The position numbers were made by a program, and so were the translations under genes. Below are positions 47,359-59,279 of a stretch of DNA of 64,000 nucleotides, piece by piece. The notes under the pieces were generated by a model. The model was not told where the DNA came from. It ran no database searches and worked only from the letters and a program-made list of their open reading frames with translations. Source of the stretch: Ancylostoma caninum (lineage: Eukaryota; Nematoda; Chromadorea; Rhabditida; Ancylostomatidae); NCBI GenBank assembly GCA_037903475.1, contig JBAJFG010000271.1:620001-684000 (forward strand), given 5' to 3'. Each line of letters opens with the position of its first letter. Positions within the stretch are counted from its first letter, which is position 1.

Positions 47359-50300
47359 TTAGAAATAGTGAAAAAATAAGAAATATCTCCTCAGACTAAG
47401 GCGGGAAGGCTGTTGCCCAATGAATTTTACGAAAGGAGATTTCAGCGCGCATACTTCTTCTACTCGTTCAGTAGTTTCGTTGCATTCTGATCTCCAATCA
47501 TCTTCAGACATGAAGTATTCCTCGTCATCGTCATCTTCACATTCGTTGCTTTCACAGCATTCACCATCGCAACAGTCTTCAGGGCTGGGTACTGTTGTAG
47601 TATCCTCGACAGGCGGCACAACGACTGCTGAAATCAGTGAATAAATCACCAGGGTCACATCTTCACAGACCGATTCGAGAGCAGGATATGCATAGATGGT
47701 GTATTTGTCCTTTGAACATACCGTTTCCAGACCAGGAACCTTCTGGGACTGTGCCAATTTCGGTGGGTTGAGCCCAGTATCGTGTGAGTTGGCAGTGATC
47801 TGTTGGCTGACGAAGAATACGGATGTGGCCGTTTTCACCCCAGGACGATCCCCAGCTGAAAAAATCAAATAATTTAATGTAAATCATTTAACTGGCTTTA
47901 GCTTTTAGTGCGAGTTTTTGAAGTTTGCATTTTTACGGAAAGCTAGAAGGAGGCGGAGCATCTGCTCATTGGCCAATCAGCGTTGAGAAGAAATAGCTGT
48001 TTACATTTGAGACCGTTGTTTTGGATAATCGGCTTGTAATAGTCTTTGGATAGCTAAGAAAATCTCAGAGTAAGCCCGTTCAGGACTAAGTCAAATAATG
48101 CAGGTGATTCCAACAGTGTGAAAGATGCATATCGATCCCAAAGTGACGAGTGGTGGTACCCCTGAACGCTTACCTGTTCCTAATAATCCAGTATTGCGGC
48201 GTAAATCCAACAATCACCACCGCGTGGTTAATGTCTGCCCCACAAGAGCCGTCGAATATTCCTAAAACATTGCTAAAGGATGACAATAAAGATGCATATG
48301 AAAGCCGCGGGTGGGCGGAGTTTATCCCTCTCAGGATTGATTGTTTAATGAATTGGTGATGAACAAGTTAGGCAACATATACATATCACTATCGAAGCTA
48401 TCCGGCTATCACTTTCACATCAGGTACTTATTGAGGAAAAAAGTCATCTGTGGAATCTTCTCTTCGTGCAAAACTCAAGCTTTCCACGTAGACGTCTCTT
48501 CTAATACCTTTTTGACTAAATTTTCAATGCTGTTCATATTCATATTTTTTGATTTTCCAATCAAGAATTAGTCCTTTTTTGCAATTTTTGCCCCTGATCC
48601 AGGAACGTGCGTCTCATTTCTGTCTCACTCACCTTCGGAATAGCTATAGATATTGGAATTCACTGCCATTCCTACTGCCACAGGTCCTTTGCGCACTCGT
48701 TGTTCCATCGCCTAAAGGTTTCAAAACGACTACTATGCAGCTTTTGCATTTTGACGGCAAAAATTGGATATTTCCCAACGTGTCACTCTTGAAGCCCCTA
48801 CTTTAGAAGAAGTGTGTGAATTCGAAATAGCATCATATAAATGGTACTATTTTTCCGAAACGCTCACCTCATCCAGCAACGCATAGGAAGTACCATTCTC
48901 TACTGATACATAGCCAGTGTCGAAGCTTTTCATACGTGGTATAATTGCAGCTGACGTCAATTGGCAAGATGATGACGACTGAAAAAACAATGTCGATATT
49001 CCTTTTCCTGGTTCTTTTTCATGAGAAATCCTAGAAACAGCATCTATATACAATCAAATTAGTTGTGGAAGCTATTCCGGAAAAAGCGCTCCATGAATAG
49101 CAGGAATATGTTAGTACAGTTACTTGTCTACATACGATAGTGACAGCAAAGATGTGATTAGTTAATGGAAATCCTGTTCTCGTTAGTACTCCATCATAAT
49201 GGAAGAGGGGCGTTGCCTCCATTCTACGATTGGCTCATTCCATCAGTTTTGAGGAAAAAAAAAACTTTACCTCTCCTCTGAACGGATATTGAGCGCTTGA
49301 AGTGACACCTTTTCTCTGCAAATAATCCGCTGCGATCTGAAATATGGGCACATATACGAGTTTCATAACAATCTATGAACCATTCGTAACTAATGTGATC
49401 CACTTCCACTTTTTATTCCAGGGACGGGATGTGTTAAAATACCCAAATGTGGTGGGATTCATGAACATTTCTACATAGGAAGGGTTTGACCCAGCCGTCC
49501 TTCTGAAGTCAACGAATTTCCCAGGCAAAAATGGTTATGCCTTGTGCGTGTGGCTTGTTCCAGTCGCCCAGCCGAACATTGACAAGTATTGGTAAATTCT
49601 CCAAGGTAAACCACCCTTTTCTGGAAAAATTCGCTCATTCTCAGAAGTAGGAGACTCAAAATTTGCCCGGGAACAGTCATGAACCCAGAGACAGAGTTAA
49701 GAAGGAATTACGTTTTTTTATCACATGTAAAACCGAGACGACTTCTTTCTCGGGCCGCTTCTTTATCTTTGTATGCCTATGAGACACCACTTTCAACTCG
49801 GTCGCTAAATGGCAGATCCAGGTGGAGGTGTGGAAGAAAATAACCCGTAAAATGGTTGAAAATTCTGTGTTATCTTTTTTAATTGCTTTAATTTTTTTAT
49901 ACATAGTTTCATCAATTTTGTTCTGATGTGCGGGTTCTCAAAGCTGTACCCAAGCTCTTCTCCCATGCCACTCCTCTGGCTGATCAATTCCACTTGTAGC
50001 TATAGTCCGTTTCAAAAGCGACGATAGTTGAGTATTTGTGCCTATGACCTGCATTTCTCGCATATCTCTCCGAAAGGGGCACTATTTCTCGCGTTCTCTC
50101 TTTCTCAAATATCTCCACAACTATTTTCCCCGGTGAAACACACTATATGTATGTGTATTCTCTGTGGAGTCCAGGCAACTAATGCATTGAAATCATCTGA
50201 AAATAAAGCTCAAAGGCTGACTAACCTGGAAGTAACCGCCATTACAGCCCGCATTGCTTACCCCGTACACGGCGTTCACTGTACGATCACAATCAAGCAA

Positions 50301-52839
50301 CTGCTGCACGGAAAGAGTGGAAATGTCATGATCTGAGAGAAATGTTTGATGGGTGAAAGCTATGAAAGGCGATATCACAGCCGTACCATTCATGGCGAAG
50401 AAACCCTCGAGTGCAGCGTTCATAGCAAAAGCCCAGCATCCACCGCAATTCATCTGGAACGTCAAAGAGATTTCATGAGAGCTGCTACCCCATGCAAGTG
50501 GTGAGCATGTATGGTAGGTGTTAGTGTCGTAGTGGTTACCTGATTTGCGATGGGCTGCATATACTGCCGAAAGTCGACCGTATCATTTTGTATTTGGCGT
50601 TTCCTTCGAGCTTGAGCCAGGTTAGTGTCGCTCAAAGGAGTCGGAGGTGGAAGAGAGAGCGCCAGGGGTGCTAGTTCTTCCGGTTTCTGGAGAAAATCCA
50701 TATAGTAGAGGGAAAAGTTTTGGCATTATCTGGGTAATTATGAATTTTTGAAGTTTTTATTCCATCAGGCATTCCATTTCGTGCACTAGCCTTACACGGA
50801 CCTGAAACACTTGAATGAGCCTTTTTCTGCATTTCATCCTTGATGTAGCTCCATGTAAAACGGATTTTTTTGGAAGGAGACTCTCTGAACTGTCCATCCT
50901 AAAATTCTGAAGCTGAAGCTCTACGTCGCCATGGAGAAAACATCACCACTTGTGGGACTCTGTAGGAAAAAGAAGTATGTACACCAGGGATGAGCGGATT
51001 ATCCATATGCAGTTGTCCGTTTTGCCGTTATCCGTAGGTCTTGGCTGGGCTTTTTACGCCGGATAACGGTGCGGATAGGAACAAAAACAGTGGCTTCATT
51101 TCGCACGCTTTCAGCAGAGCAGAGCCTCCATTCCAAGAAGTATAACTCAACCTGGTGTGTTTCATGTCATGATTAGGTTAGGATCTTGTAGCTAGGTAGG
51201 AGAAGGTAGTCCAGACTTGTACCTACCTAGGAAGAAAAGCTCATACTCATGTTTTCTGGGTCATCCCACAATGTGGGGCAATGAGCTCGAAACCATCATT
51301 TCCTTATAATATTAATCTTAATACTCTAGAAGGTGGTTTCTAGTAGCATCCGGATCACTTATCCCTTATCCGTCATCGGTCATTTTTGGCCTATCCGTTA
51401 TCCGCACCGTTATCCAGGTCGTGGAAAATTTTGTATCCGCTCATCCCTGGAGTACACCCCGAAGTTGTTAGATAGGAAAATCAGCAGATCTCAGACACTT
51501 CGGGTCAGAATTGTAAAAATTTTCCCATGAAACTTCCTTAGAGGCAGTATAATGAGTTGGCCATTAAATTATGACAACTTCAACTAACCGATACTGAAAA
51601 TTGATTCACAGCCATTTTGTAGCTGCTCTTGCCAGCTTCGAAGAGGGCATTGTGCTCTGTCACCTTCCTTCTATTCTTCACGAATAGCTGATATCGCATC
51701 AACGCATCCTCAGCATCTTTTTCAATATCTAGAAAACAATGCGTCGTTCAATATCCTTGTAATAATAAAGGCTTACCATATCCCTGGGTCAGTCTCCTAA
51801 AGTCCACATCGCTATCTAGGATTTCCTTTAACATGATCTCAGGCTTCGGAGTCTAAATTTTTTCTACAGAAATATCAAAAAATAACAACTTCGCAGTTGG
51901 GAACATTTTACCGTTGGTTGTGAGGTAGAAGGAGTTGTGGTAGGGAGTTTCGGAGGTGTGCTAGATGGCTAAAAGGTCCTCTTCCTGTTGAGTTTTTTTT
52001 GCTTTAAATTTTCAATGTCTCGATTAATCGAGTGAAAATCCGGACCTTACTGGAGCTGGACGTCGCCGGAGGTGGATTGCAATAGTTACAGCTTACTGGA
52101 CAATAATCTCTGGTCATTGTTCGCTTTCCAGCTGGCAGTGAAAGTTCAGACTAAAAAGGAAAAGGTAGTATAACACATGGTTCGGCTGCAAATAATACAG
52201 AATCAAGGATTTTCACCTTCTCGGGAGGAAAAATCGTATAAAAAGCTGGAAAGCACACATATGTATGCACATCTATTTCCACTTCTAATCAGCAGTTACG
52301 TTATTTGCCAAAATTCAAGTATAAGGGACCACACTACCCACCACTTAATTCTATCCGTTTTAGTCTTTACCATCGATAGAAATTCGCTAGGTTTTCCCAC
52401 AGGAATTATTTCACATTCTGAACATGGAAATTTCGTCCATTTTATTGCAGAGTAGACGTAGCTTTACACCTAGTTTCTCAGAGTTCATGGCGTCATCCTC
52501 ATTTTTTATTGTTTTTTTTTTGCTATTATGCCCCTGAGGAGACGAGGTGCACATCAAAAAAGCCGGAGAAATCTACCGCGAAGTACGTCGCATCCAGCAT
52601 CGCCACCCACTGTGAGCACTTTGTGCTTACGGAAACCGTCTTCAAAATTTTCTTCATCAATGTCTCACAATAGGGCCCATCCTTCTTGGAGCATGCACAG
52701 AATGCATCTGAAATAACGAGAAAATGCACAGCAGAGGCTACAAATCGGAAAACCAGAGGTGGTCTCAGTTTTTTTTGTACATACCACTAATAAATAATAT
52801 CAACAGCGTCACGAGAAGTCTCAGTAGCTGGCTGCACAT
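47359..52839 (-). CDS. Secreted ShKT-papain-like cysteine protease (C1A)
   Basis: Fifteen exons join in frame to 525 aa: 52785-52839, 52631-52707, 52046-52150, 51912-51968, 51777-51852, 51589-51728, 50540-50686, 50387-50453, 50226-50332, 49271-49336, 48868-48978, 48633-48711, 48174-48261, 47722-47855, 47359-47627. Layout: signal peptide 1-18; ShKT-like six-Cys module 22-68 (22, 24, 32, 61, 65, 68; ends CPVSCNYC); Pro/Ser/Thr linker; I29 inhibitor propeptide about 124-185 (NQFSVSKPEEL) with a basic RRKR before mature sequence; peptidase C1A with Gln219, Cys225 (NCGGCWAF), GCNGG, His375 (NHAVVIVGF), Asn391 and [14 protein letters not shown]. The catalytic residues are all present, so it should be active after propeptide removal. 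Residues 437-525 form an acidic tail with seven Cys ([14 protein letters not shown]), unusual for C1A. The donor of exon 3 (AAG|GTCCGG) was chosen because the stronger upstream GTAAGG breaks frame. Introns contain a hAT-type MITE (50985-51449) and a 143-bp MITE (50003-50145). A dietary or host-interaction role is inference from the family. Confidence 0.92.
50003..50145. mobile_element. 143-bp TA-flanked MITE, family 2, copy in protease intron
   Basis: Starts TAGTCCGTTTCAAAAGCGAC and ends GGTGAAACACACTA, with TA on both sides (50001-50002, 50146-50147). Same length as 24791-24933. It lies in the intron between protease exons ending 50226 and starting 49336. Confidence 0.8.
50985..51449. mobile_element. 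hAT-type element in protease intron 6
   Basis: The 465-bp element has ends CAGGGATGAGCGGAT and inverted CAGGGATGAGCGGAT, the longer arms sharing GGATAACGGTGCGGATAGG-type sequence. Flanks ATGTACAC (50977-50984) and GAGTACAC (51450-51457) match at 6 of 8 positions, consistent with an aged 8-bp duplication. No transposase frame. Confidence 0.82.
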
Positions 52840-52870
52840 CCAGGAAGAATGATAGAACTGTGAACAACTG
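52840..52870 (-). promoter_or_regulatory. Probable trans-splice acceptor of the protease gene
   Basis: On the minus strand TTGTTCACAG lies 18 bases before the protease ATG (leader 52840-52857). No coding exon joins from upstream, so a spliced leader or a short non-coding exon is expected to attach here. Inferred from nematode gene structure. Confidence 0.5.
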
Positions 52871-53500
52871 AGCAAATATGGCCATAGTGCTAGTTTACGG
52901 AGATCAACGCCATTCTTTTCGGGACCAACGACTACAAATCGAAAATTCTACGGAATTATTTGAGCAATGCATTTGCATGTAATTAACATGTGCCAAAATC
53001 CTAAAGACCCATCAATATATTATAGAAACCCCTTTCCTGGGATTAATTTTCCCCCGCCTGTTCAAGATAACGAATGACTTCATTCCATAGAGAAGCTGCT
53101 GTAGCTCTATCTCTGGGGAAAACATGGATAAGTAAACGTGATAAACAGAATAGTAAACATTTCCTTCATGGGATGGTTCATTATTCATTGTCCTTTCACG
53201 TCAATCGTTTTCAACGAGACGTCGGCTGTTCTTTTCTTCAAACCTAGCACATACTCGACGGTAGGTGGTACTGTGCAACCATTTTGTATATAGTTCAGGT
53301 GACCCTGTTGTAGACTTGATATTCGATAAAATGTTTGAAGAAGATTGTTAAATCAAAGGAAGAGCAAGTGTTGCTCAATAATCTGACCCACTTCTGAATT
53401 TCTGTGCTGTTCGATGTACTCCTTGTGGGCAGTGTGTAGCGTCTTTTGAGGATGACCTCATGTACTACTACTGATGTGCCATTTTTTTTCACTGGAGCTA

Positions 53501-54105
53501 CTCAGAACCCCAAAAACAACTTGTCGACAAGCATTTGGCGAGCATGTACCTGATCGCATTTGAAACTTGTTGCTTTTCCAAAAGCTTGTCGACAACTTGG
53601 TTTCCCACTTCTTTGTCGACAACATGTCCGCCCAAACGCTTGTCAACAACTTGTTTCTTCTCTTCCTTGCCGTCAGATGGTATCTCAGCTCTACACTACA
53701 AAATTGCTCGAGGTAGGCATGTACATAGAGGTTCACACAATCGTCCTTCACTAGGAAACAAACGCTTTCCTAGAAATGTACCAACCATTGCCCTGGTGTC
53801 CTCAATGGTTGCGTCGTAGGCTACATGGGAACGTGAATCTCTCGTCGACAGGTTGTTCAGCTAAAAGGTTGTCAACAACTTTTCCGCCAAAAGCCTGTTT
53901 GCAAGTTGCTTTTTGGAAAAGCTAGTTGACAACCTGTTTTTTCTCTTCCTTGTCGACAAGTTGTCGGGAGAAAAGCTTGTCGACAACTTGGTTTTGGGTG
54001 GCATGATGACGTCAAACTTGTCGACAACGATTTGCTAGTTGAGAGCTTGTTTGCAAGTTGTTTTTGGTCAAAGCCGGGCCGGCAACTTGTTTTTGGGGTT
54101 TCGAG
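53501..54105. mobile_element. TA-flanked element packed with TTGTCGACAA motifs
   Basis: The ends read CTCAGAACCCCAAAAACAAC and, inverted, CTCGAAACCCCAAAAACAAG, with TA outside. The interior holds about ten copies of CTTGTCGACAACTTG-like palindromes in two clusters (53517-53655 and 53840-54030). The open frames over it (53458-53751 minus, 53535-53819 plus) are shadows. It lies between the protease and the 200-aa gene. Confidence 0.75.
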
Positions 54106-54266
54106 TATTGTGTAAACTCAGATTGCCGTCAGAATGTGATGTTTGGCCGCACTAGGCACGATGGATCAATGCGCATCCTTTTCACTATCGCTATTTTTTC
54201 CATCACCGGTTCATTTTGGCTCATTTTGAGCTGATGTAGACGGCGGATAAGTTCGGGTCGTAGAGC

Positions 54267-57060
54267 ATGGCTATGGAAAAACTTTGGGTCCTTCGGAGTA
54301 CTCCATATTGACTGCTAGCGAGGCCTCTCCTAAAAATGAGCAATAAACAATTCAGCAATAAAAGGATCCGATGCTTTCCTGAGAATGAAATATGATGCAC
54401 ATACGTATTTTTTTCAGTAAGGATGATAGAATACGATGACAGGAGCGAAAAAGGTAGTGTTACATTCAAAATCAAGGTCACGAGAAAAATTATATCTGGC
54501 ATACTTTTCCAGTGCAAAAGGTAGCTATACGGGAGATCGACAGAAAGCAGATGGATCTTGCTAGGGCAAAGATGAAAAAGACGAAAGATGCGAGGTTAGT
54601 TGTTGTCGCCTTACACTAAAGTTGCTTTACCAGTTTGTTTCAGACAGCAAGCGAAGCTTGAGGAGAGGAACTGGGTGGAATTCCGAAAGTTACAGGTTGC
54701 TTTGCGCAAGGATTTTGGTTGAAATTACAATTTGACTAAATTATTTTTCGAGTTCAGGTCCTTTACGACTGTCAACCTAAGTCACGAGCAGCTTCTCGAA
54801 GAAATGACGATGTGAGTCAAACGATTAATGGGATGCCAACTAATTAAGTAATCGCATCTGAGCCATGACGGACGTATCTAGAACACGTAGGGTACGACGG
54901 ACGCCGCGGACAAGGCCCGAGGGATGCGTGCGTCAGACGCGCGTCAGATGCACAGCATGTACCGAGTGAGAACACTGCTCAGCTGTGGCGAGCCCGAAAC
55001 CACATGCGTCTCACCAGCGTCTGAGTTGCGTCAGAACTGTGACTTTACCCATCCTGAAGCATGTGGACGCACGCGCGTCGAACGCACCCATCTAATGTGA
55101 ATTGTCCTCCCTGCGCTTGCCGTGTCCGACAATATTATAATAGTCAAGCCAAGTTTTCCTGCTTTTGGTACCCGTGGCAATCAGCTTTGATGTTGAAATT
55201 ACAAAATTGACGTACGCGAAAGTATAAACCCACCTTAGGACAACATGTTTTAGCTGTACATTCCCAACTTCTTCCTCAATTTCGCTTTTTTTCCTACAGT
55301 TAGAGGCAAATCATGCAGTTGTAGCAAATTTAGTCATTTCCTCGACGTCGTCGTGGAGTTTCCATGGGCTTCGGTGAGCGCAAGGCCTACTTCCTCGCGA
55401 TACGCCCAAATCCACGATATGCGACATGGTTTGGTAAGAAAAAGAATTGGCAGACGAAAGAGAAACGTAAGGGAGAGAAAAACATAAGTCACAAGGGGAA
55501 AACAAAGTGAGACTTTGTTTATTTTATTAATTTTTTCGCTCTATTCATTCAAAATTCTCAGGGCACCCGAGACACCACGTTCACAAGTGTACTGTGTACC
55601 AGTTGCACGAGAAGAACGAACTATGGACATGGGAACATATGAGAAAGAAGATGATGGTGGGGACGGGTGCTTCCTCCACGATTTATTCTAGAAGTAAGGT
55701 TTTCCAGATCCAAATGCTGAGAAGAAAGGAAATCACGCTCTGAATCCTCTCGTAAACGGCATACCATTCTGGATTGCTCCTGAGTGAGTTTAGATGAATG
55801 GTGTAGAGCAGGCGGAATAGGTTTCGACAAAAAAAAAACACTCTGAGAGCAGTTTTTTGAAGTCTTTCATCAATTATGTATCGTTTCTTGTCTTTCTAGA
55901 TGTCTTGTTCTGATAGTAGGTGACTAGTGTATTCCAGAATTTTTCCGCTACTTAAACATTGATGCCAAAACAAAGCTAAGCATATCAAAATGAATGAGAG
56001 CTCCACTAGGGTAAATTGTACTATATGCACGCGTTTGTCGCGCGTTAGACGCACGCATACATTTGCGTAAACCTCTGTGGATGTCGGGCGAACCTGCACA
56101 TAAAGTTGATGTCGAATTGTCGAATGCTACAGTTGCGCTGCGAGAAGGACAATTGATAGTAGGTGCATGCGTCAATCGCGCGTCAGACGCACGCACTTGG
56201 CGTGAAAAGCGCTAGAATCGTCGCATCGCATGCTCACTTCAGCATTTTCAAACAAATCGTGCTTCTCCGTTTTATTTCGTTCTGCTCCGGTCATGCTTCA
56301 CTGACAGCGCACCATCCGACAAGTCGCTTGACACAGACTATAAACCACGATCATGCGTCCGCTGCGAATGGTCGTGACGCCGCAAACGTGTGCGTCTCAC
56401 CCGAGTCTGACATGCGTCACGGATGCTTCTGGATAACGCACGCACCTAATATAAACTGTCTCAAAATTTTGCGGCGCATCATTGCACTCTTGTAATTTAG
56501 AGAGGAAGAGGAGCCGAATGAAGAGGATCTGCCGATCGATAGGGAGTTAATAGAAAAGGTATATTCCTCCTGGGATATCTGCTCCAGAAATGTAATTGTT
56601 TTTTGTTTAAGGTCCTGGATGGTACCTTCAACATAGCATCAAATACGGTGGCACGAAAGCGGTTCGATCCTTACTCGGAAACGGAGTCCTATAAGAAATT
56701 GGACAAGTTTTTTACGAGGTGGGGAACAGTTCTCGCTCAGGTTTTGACGGACCGTTGCAGTGAACTATTTTAGGGAGCTCATTATCGGAGATACAGTCAA
56801 AACAGTCATAAATCTTCTAGAAGAACCAAATGAAGAGTGGTAAGCCAGCACAAGAATAGAGGAGTACCTAATGTCACATGTAACTGTTTCCCCATCTTTT
56901 TAGTACAAAGAAAACAAATGAGAAGCCGTTGGTTACGTGGGGCACGAAGGTGCTTGTGTCGACGTTTGATGTGAACAACCGGAAAGTGACCGTACCGGAG
57001 AATCTACAAACCGAACCACTGAGGGACATTGTGCGCACTACGTCAGTGAAGGATTTCTAA
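54267..57060 (+). CDS. Charged 200-aa protein, function unknown
   Basis: Eight exons keep frame: 54267-54297, 54513-54594, 54644-54695, 54758-54811, 56505-56558, 56612-56718, 56774-56839, 56904-57060 (TAA). I do not recognise the family. Residues about 10-55 are a basic, probably helical or coiled-coil segment (MQKVAIREIDRKQMDLARAK, EERNWVEFRKLQ). An acidic stretch follows (NDDEEEPNEEDLP), then KRFDPYSETESYKKLDKFF and a C-terminal part with LVTWGTKVLVSTF and a final SVKDF. There is no signal peptide or membrane segment, so cytoplasmic or nuclear location is likely. Intron 4 is 1.7 kb and contains GCGTC-rich repeat copies; the others are about 50-215 bp. Exon 5 follows a tandem acceptor TTTAGAGAG; only the third AG keeps frame. 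The exon 1 donor (GGA|GTACTC) is weak, so the start could instead be the Met at residue 24. AATAAA lies 84 bases after the stop. Confidence 0.78.
54890..55107. repeat. GCGTCAGACGCGCGTC-type MITE, copy A
   Basis: Contains GTGCGTCAGACGCGCGTCAG, ATGCGTCTCACC and the end CGCACCCATCTAATGTGAAT, which is close to the other copies' ends (CACCTAATATAAACTGTC). Left end unclear. It sits in intron 4 of the 200-aa gene. Confidence 0.6.
56008..56460. repeat. GCGTCAGACGC-type MITE, copies B and C
   Basis: Copy C spans about 56149-56460, with ends GGACAATTGATAGTAGGTGC and inverted GACAGTTTATATTAGGTGCG, and GCGCGTCAGACGCACGCA just inside. A partial copy B (GTAAATTGTACTATATGCAC, then GCGCGTTAGACGCACGCA) abuts it on the left. 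Both lie in intron 4 of the 200-aa gene. Confidence 0.65.
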
Positions 57061-57143
57061 CCTCTGTCAGAAGAAGTCCACATCATCTTTCTTTAATTTA
57101 CCTGAGTACCATTCGATAGAAGAAGCATGATTCTGCTCGAGAG

Positions 57144-57149
57144 AATAAA
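57144..57149 (+). terminator. Polyadenylation signal of the 200-aa gene
   Basis: Canonical AATAAA 84 bases after the TAA stop, on the same strand. Confidence 0.7.
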
Positions 57150-58380
57150 GTGATGTTATGCAGATCCGTCACAAGTTTTTGTGTATTTTTGGAGAGGCTG
57201 ACGAGATCTATGTGTGTACATAGGTTGAAAAGTACGGAGAGGCTGTTCTATGCATTAGGTGTTAATATAAGTCCTCGCGCTTTTTTTTTGAATGCACTTT
57301 TCTCTACCTATTTGTAATCTTTTAAGTACAAGTCATATAAGATTTGGAAGCGCTAATCTTCCTCTACCTTCTTACAACAAGAATTTCGTAAAAATTGTTT
57401 ATGAAAATGACAGTTCACTCGAGTTGAGCCTGCGCAGTAAAGCAATGATTTAATGAAAAACAGCGCAACTGACAACTAGCTATCCGGGCATTCAGATGAA
57501 GCTCGAAAGACCTTCGAAACTGCCCAAACCACCTATGCTAAGTACGAAGAAGACGTTTTGTGTTTAACTATTATCGTGATTCTTCGAAAAGTTTGTTGTC
57601 GTTCTAGCTGTCGTGTATACTTATTGGAAGAGTTTGAGAAAAGATCAGCGTGCCCACTGCGTGAGTAGAACCCTTATGCATCTATTAGCGCATTACTAGA
57701 GAAGAATTAGTTGACATGAGTATTTCATGAAGATGTGACATTAAAATATTTATTTATTGACTTATTTGTACGTGGTATTTCCACGCTATATGATTAATTT
57801 CTAACAAAAAAGATTAAAACAACATAAACGCAGTTCATCAAATCGGACGCGAACCAATAGGTGTAGAAAGACGACAATTTCGTCAGAAATTTAGGAAAGA
57901 TAAACTAATAAGCTGATTTATTAAAGAACTTGTCCGCAAGTCTTTTGAACTGTGCCAGGGAATATGGTAGGTTGCTCCTCTTAGAAAGTCATAGAAAATC
58001 AGATCCAGCCCTCTGCGTGAAGAAAGATGAGCGCAGTGAGCTTCTTGCTGTTGGGGACGTAATTTTAAACGGACTACCTCTGGTACAAGAAGAGGATACA
58101 GAGTAGAACTTGTCTAGCGGGAGATTCACTTCACCACAAACAATTTTGTAGACCATAACAAGGTCGTATTTTTTCCTACGACTAGCAAGGGAAGGGATAA
58201 ATACACGTGCTCTACCGCTCGTGCACGCGGCCCTGAATGTGTTAAAGAAGTCCGTTCTATCCTGTATTTAAACTCAGTTACATTTGTAGAAAAAGTATTT
58301 CTCCTGGTCATGGAAAAGCATGCATGGCTGTCACAACATTGCTTCAAAGGGTGCTGGACAATTACAATAGTAAGTTGAAC
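57150..58380. other. Intergenic, nothing supported
   Basis: Short frames only; no feature recognised. Confidence 0.4.
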
Positions 58381-58384
58381 ACGG

Positions 58385-58760
58385 TGAATAGCCATCTACC
58401 TGCGATGATACTGCCAGCGACACTGGGCACAAAGAATTCCGTCGCGCCAGTTAACGCTATTGACCGGGGCTACGATTCATGAACGCATAACCAGAGGAAA
58501 CCAGGCTAGCAAACCAACTTTGACGTTCTGCGTCTCTTAGCCTACGTAGTCCATGCGATAACCGATAGCGCTAACCCTCACAAGCTTGACTAGTTATCGT
58601 TTCACGAATTCCAGCCCTAGTGTGTGCGTGTGGTTAGCGCAGTTGGTGAAGTGGAATGCGCACCATTTATCAGGGTGTCGTGGTGGAACCTACTGCGGAA
58701 CACTCGTCCGTGCTTCGTACGCACGAGAAATACCGACACTTATTCCTGTGTTTCCTGCTT
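58385..58760. repeat. SINE-like sequence, possibly two units head to head
   Basis: GTGGTTAGCGCAGTTGGTGA (58629) resembles a polymerase III A box. An inverted relative, GGTTAGCGCTATCGGTTATC on the minus strand, lies at about 58562-58583. B boxes are weak. Probably tRNA-derived repeats of a family different from those at 22.6-23.4 kb. Open frames here (58586-58804, 58656-59126) are not supported. Confidence 0.4.
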
Positions 58761-59031
58761 GTTTTAAGCTATTTTATCATTGTCGATGGGTTCACCTCCC
58801 CTAAAAACCCTGACATACCGCGGAAACTCCGAAAAAGGAAATCCGTGAGTGCTGCCTTTAATTTAAGTTGCACTCTAGAACAGAACAGCACGAAGACGAA
58901 GTCGTCATTGTGCACATGGCAGGATTTCCAAAGTAGAAGTATAAACAGGACTCAACGGTGGTCCGAGGTGCGATCGCGACTGTCAATTACCACATCGACA
59001 CCAATGCACGCACATGGTACCACATTCTCTT

Positions 59032-59273
59032 ATAACTGTGCAGCACGAACGCAGCCCGAACGGCGTAATGGTTCGGGTAGAAACCCTAGCAGCAACGGTT
59101 GCCAGTTGCTGCCATCCTCCCCTTGATTGCCGCCGTCCCTCAGCAATTGCTGCTAAAGGGCCGACAGATCGAGCAGCAATCGAGGGGAGGATGGCAGTAA
59201 CTGGCAAGCGTTGCTGCTAGGGTTCTACCCTAACCATTACGCCGTTTGGTCTGCGTTCGTCCTGCACAGTTAT
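59032..59273. mobile_element. Near-perfect fold-back MITE, 242 bp
   Basis: Inverted arms of about 98 bases start ATAACTGTGCAG and include GAACGCAG, CGGCGTAATGGTT, CCCTAGCAGCAACG and GCCATCCTCCCCT. There are about 10 mismatches between arms and a short centre (59131-59174). No coding capacity. Flanking open frames on both strands are shadows. Confidence 0.88.
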
Positions 59274-59279
59274 CAGAGT

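Noticed and set aside
53458..53819. Open frames on both strands around 53.5-53.8 kb
   Set aside because: They lie in the TTGTCGACAA element; repeated peptides such as ACRQL reflect the DNA motif.
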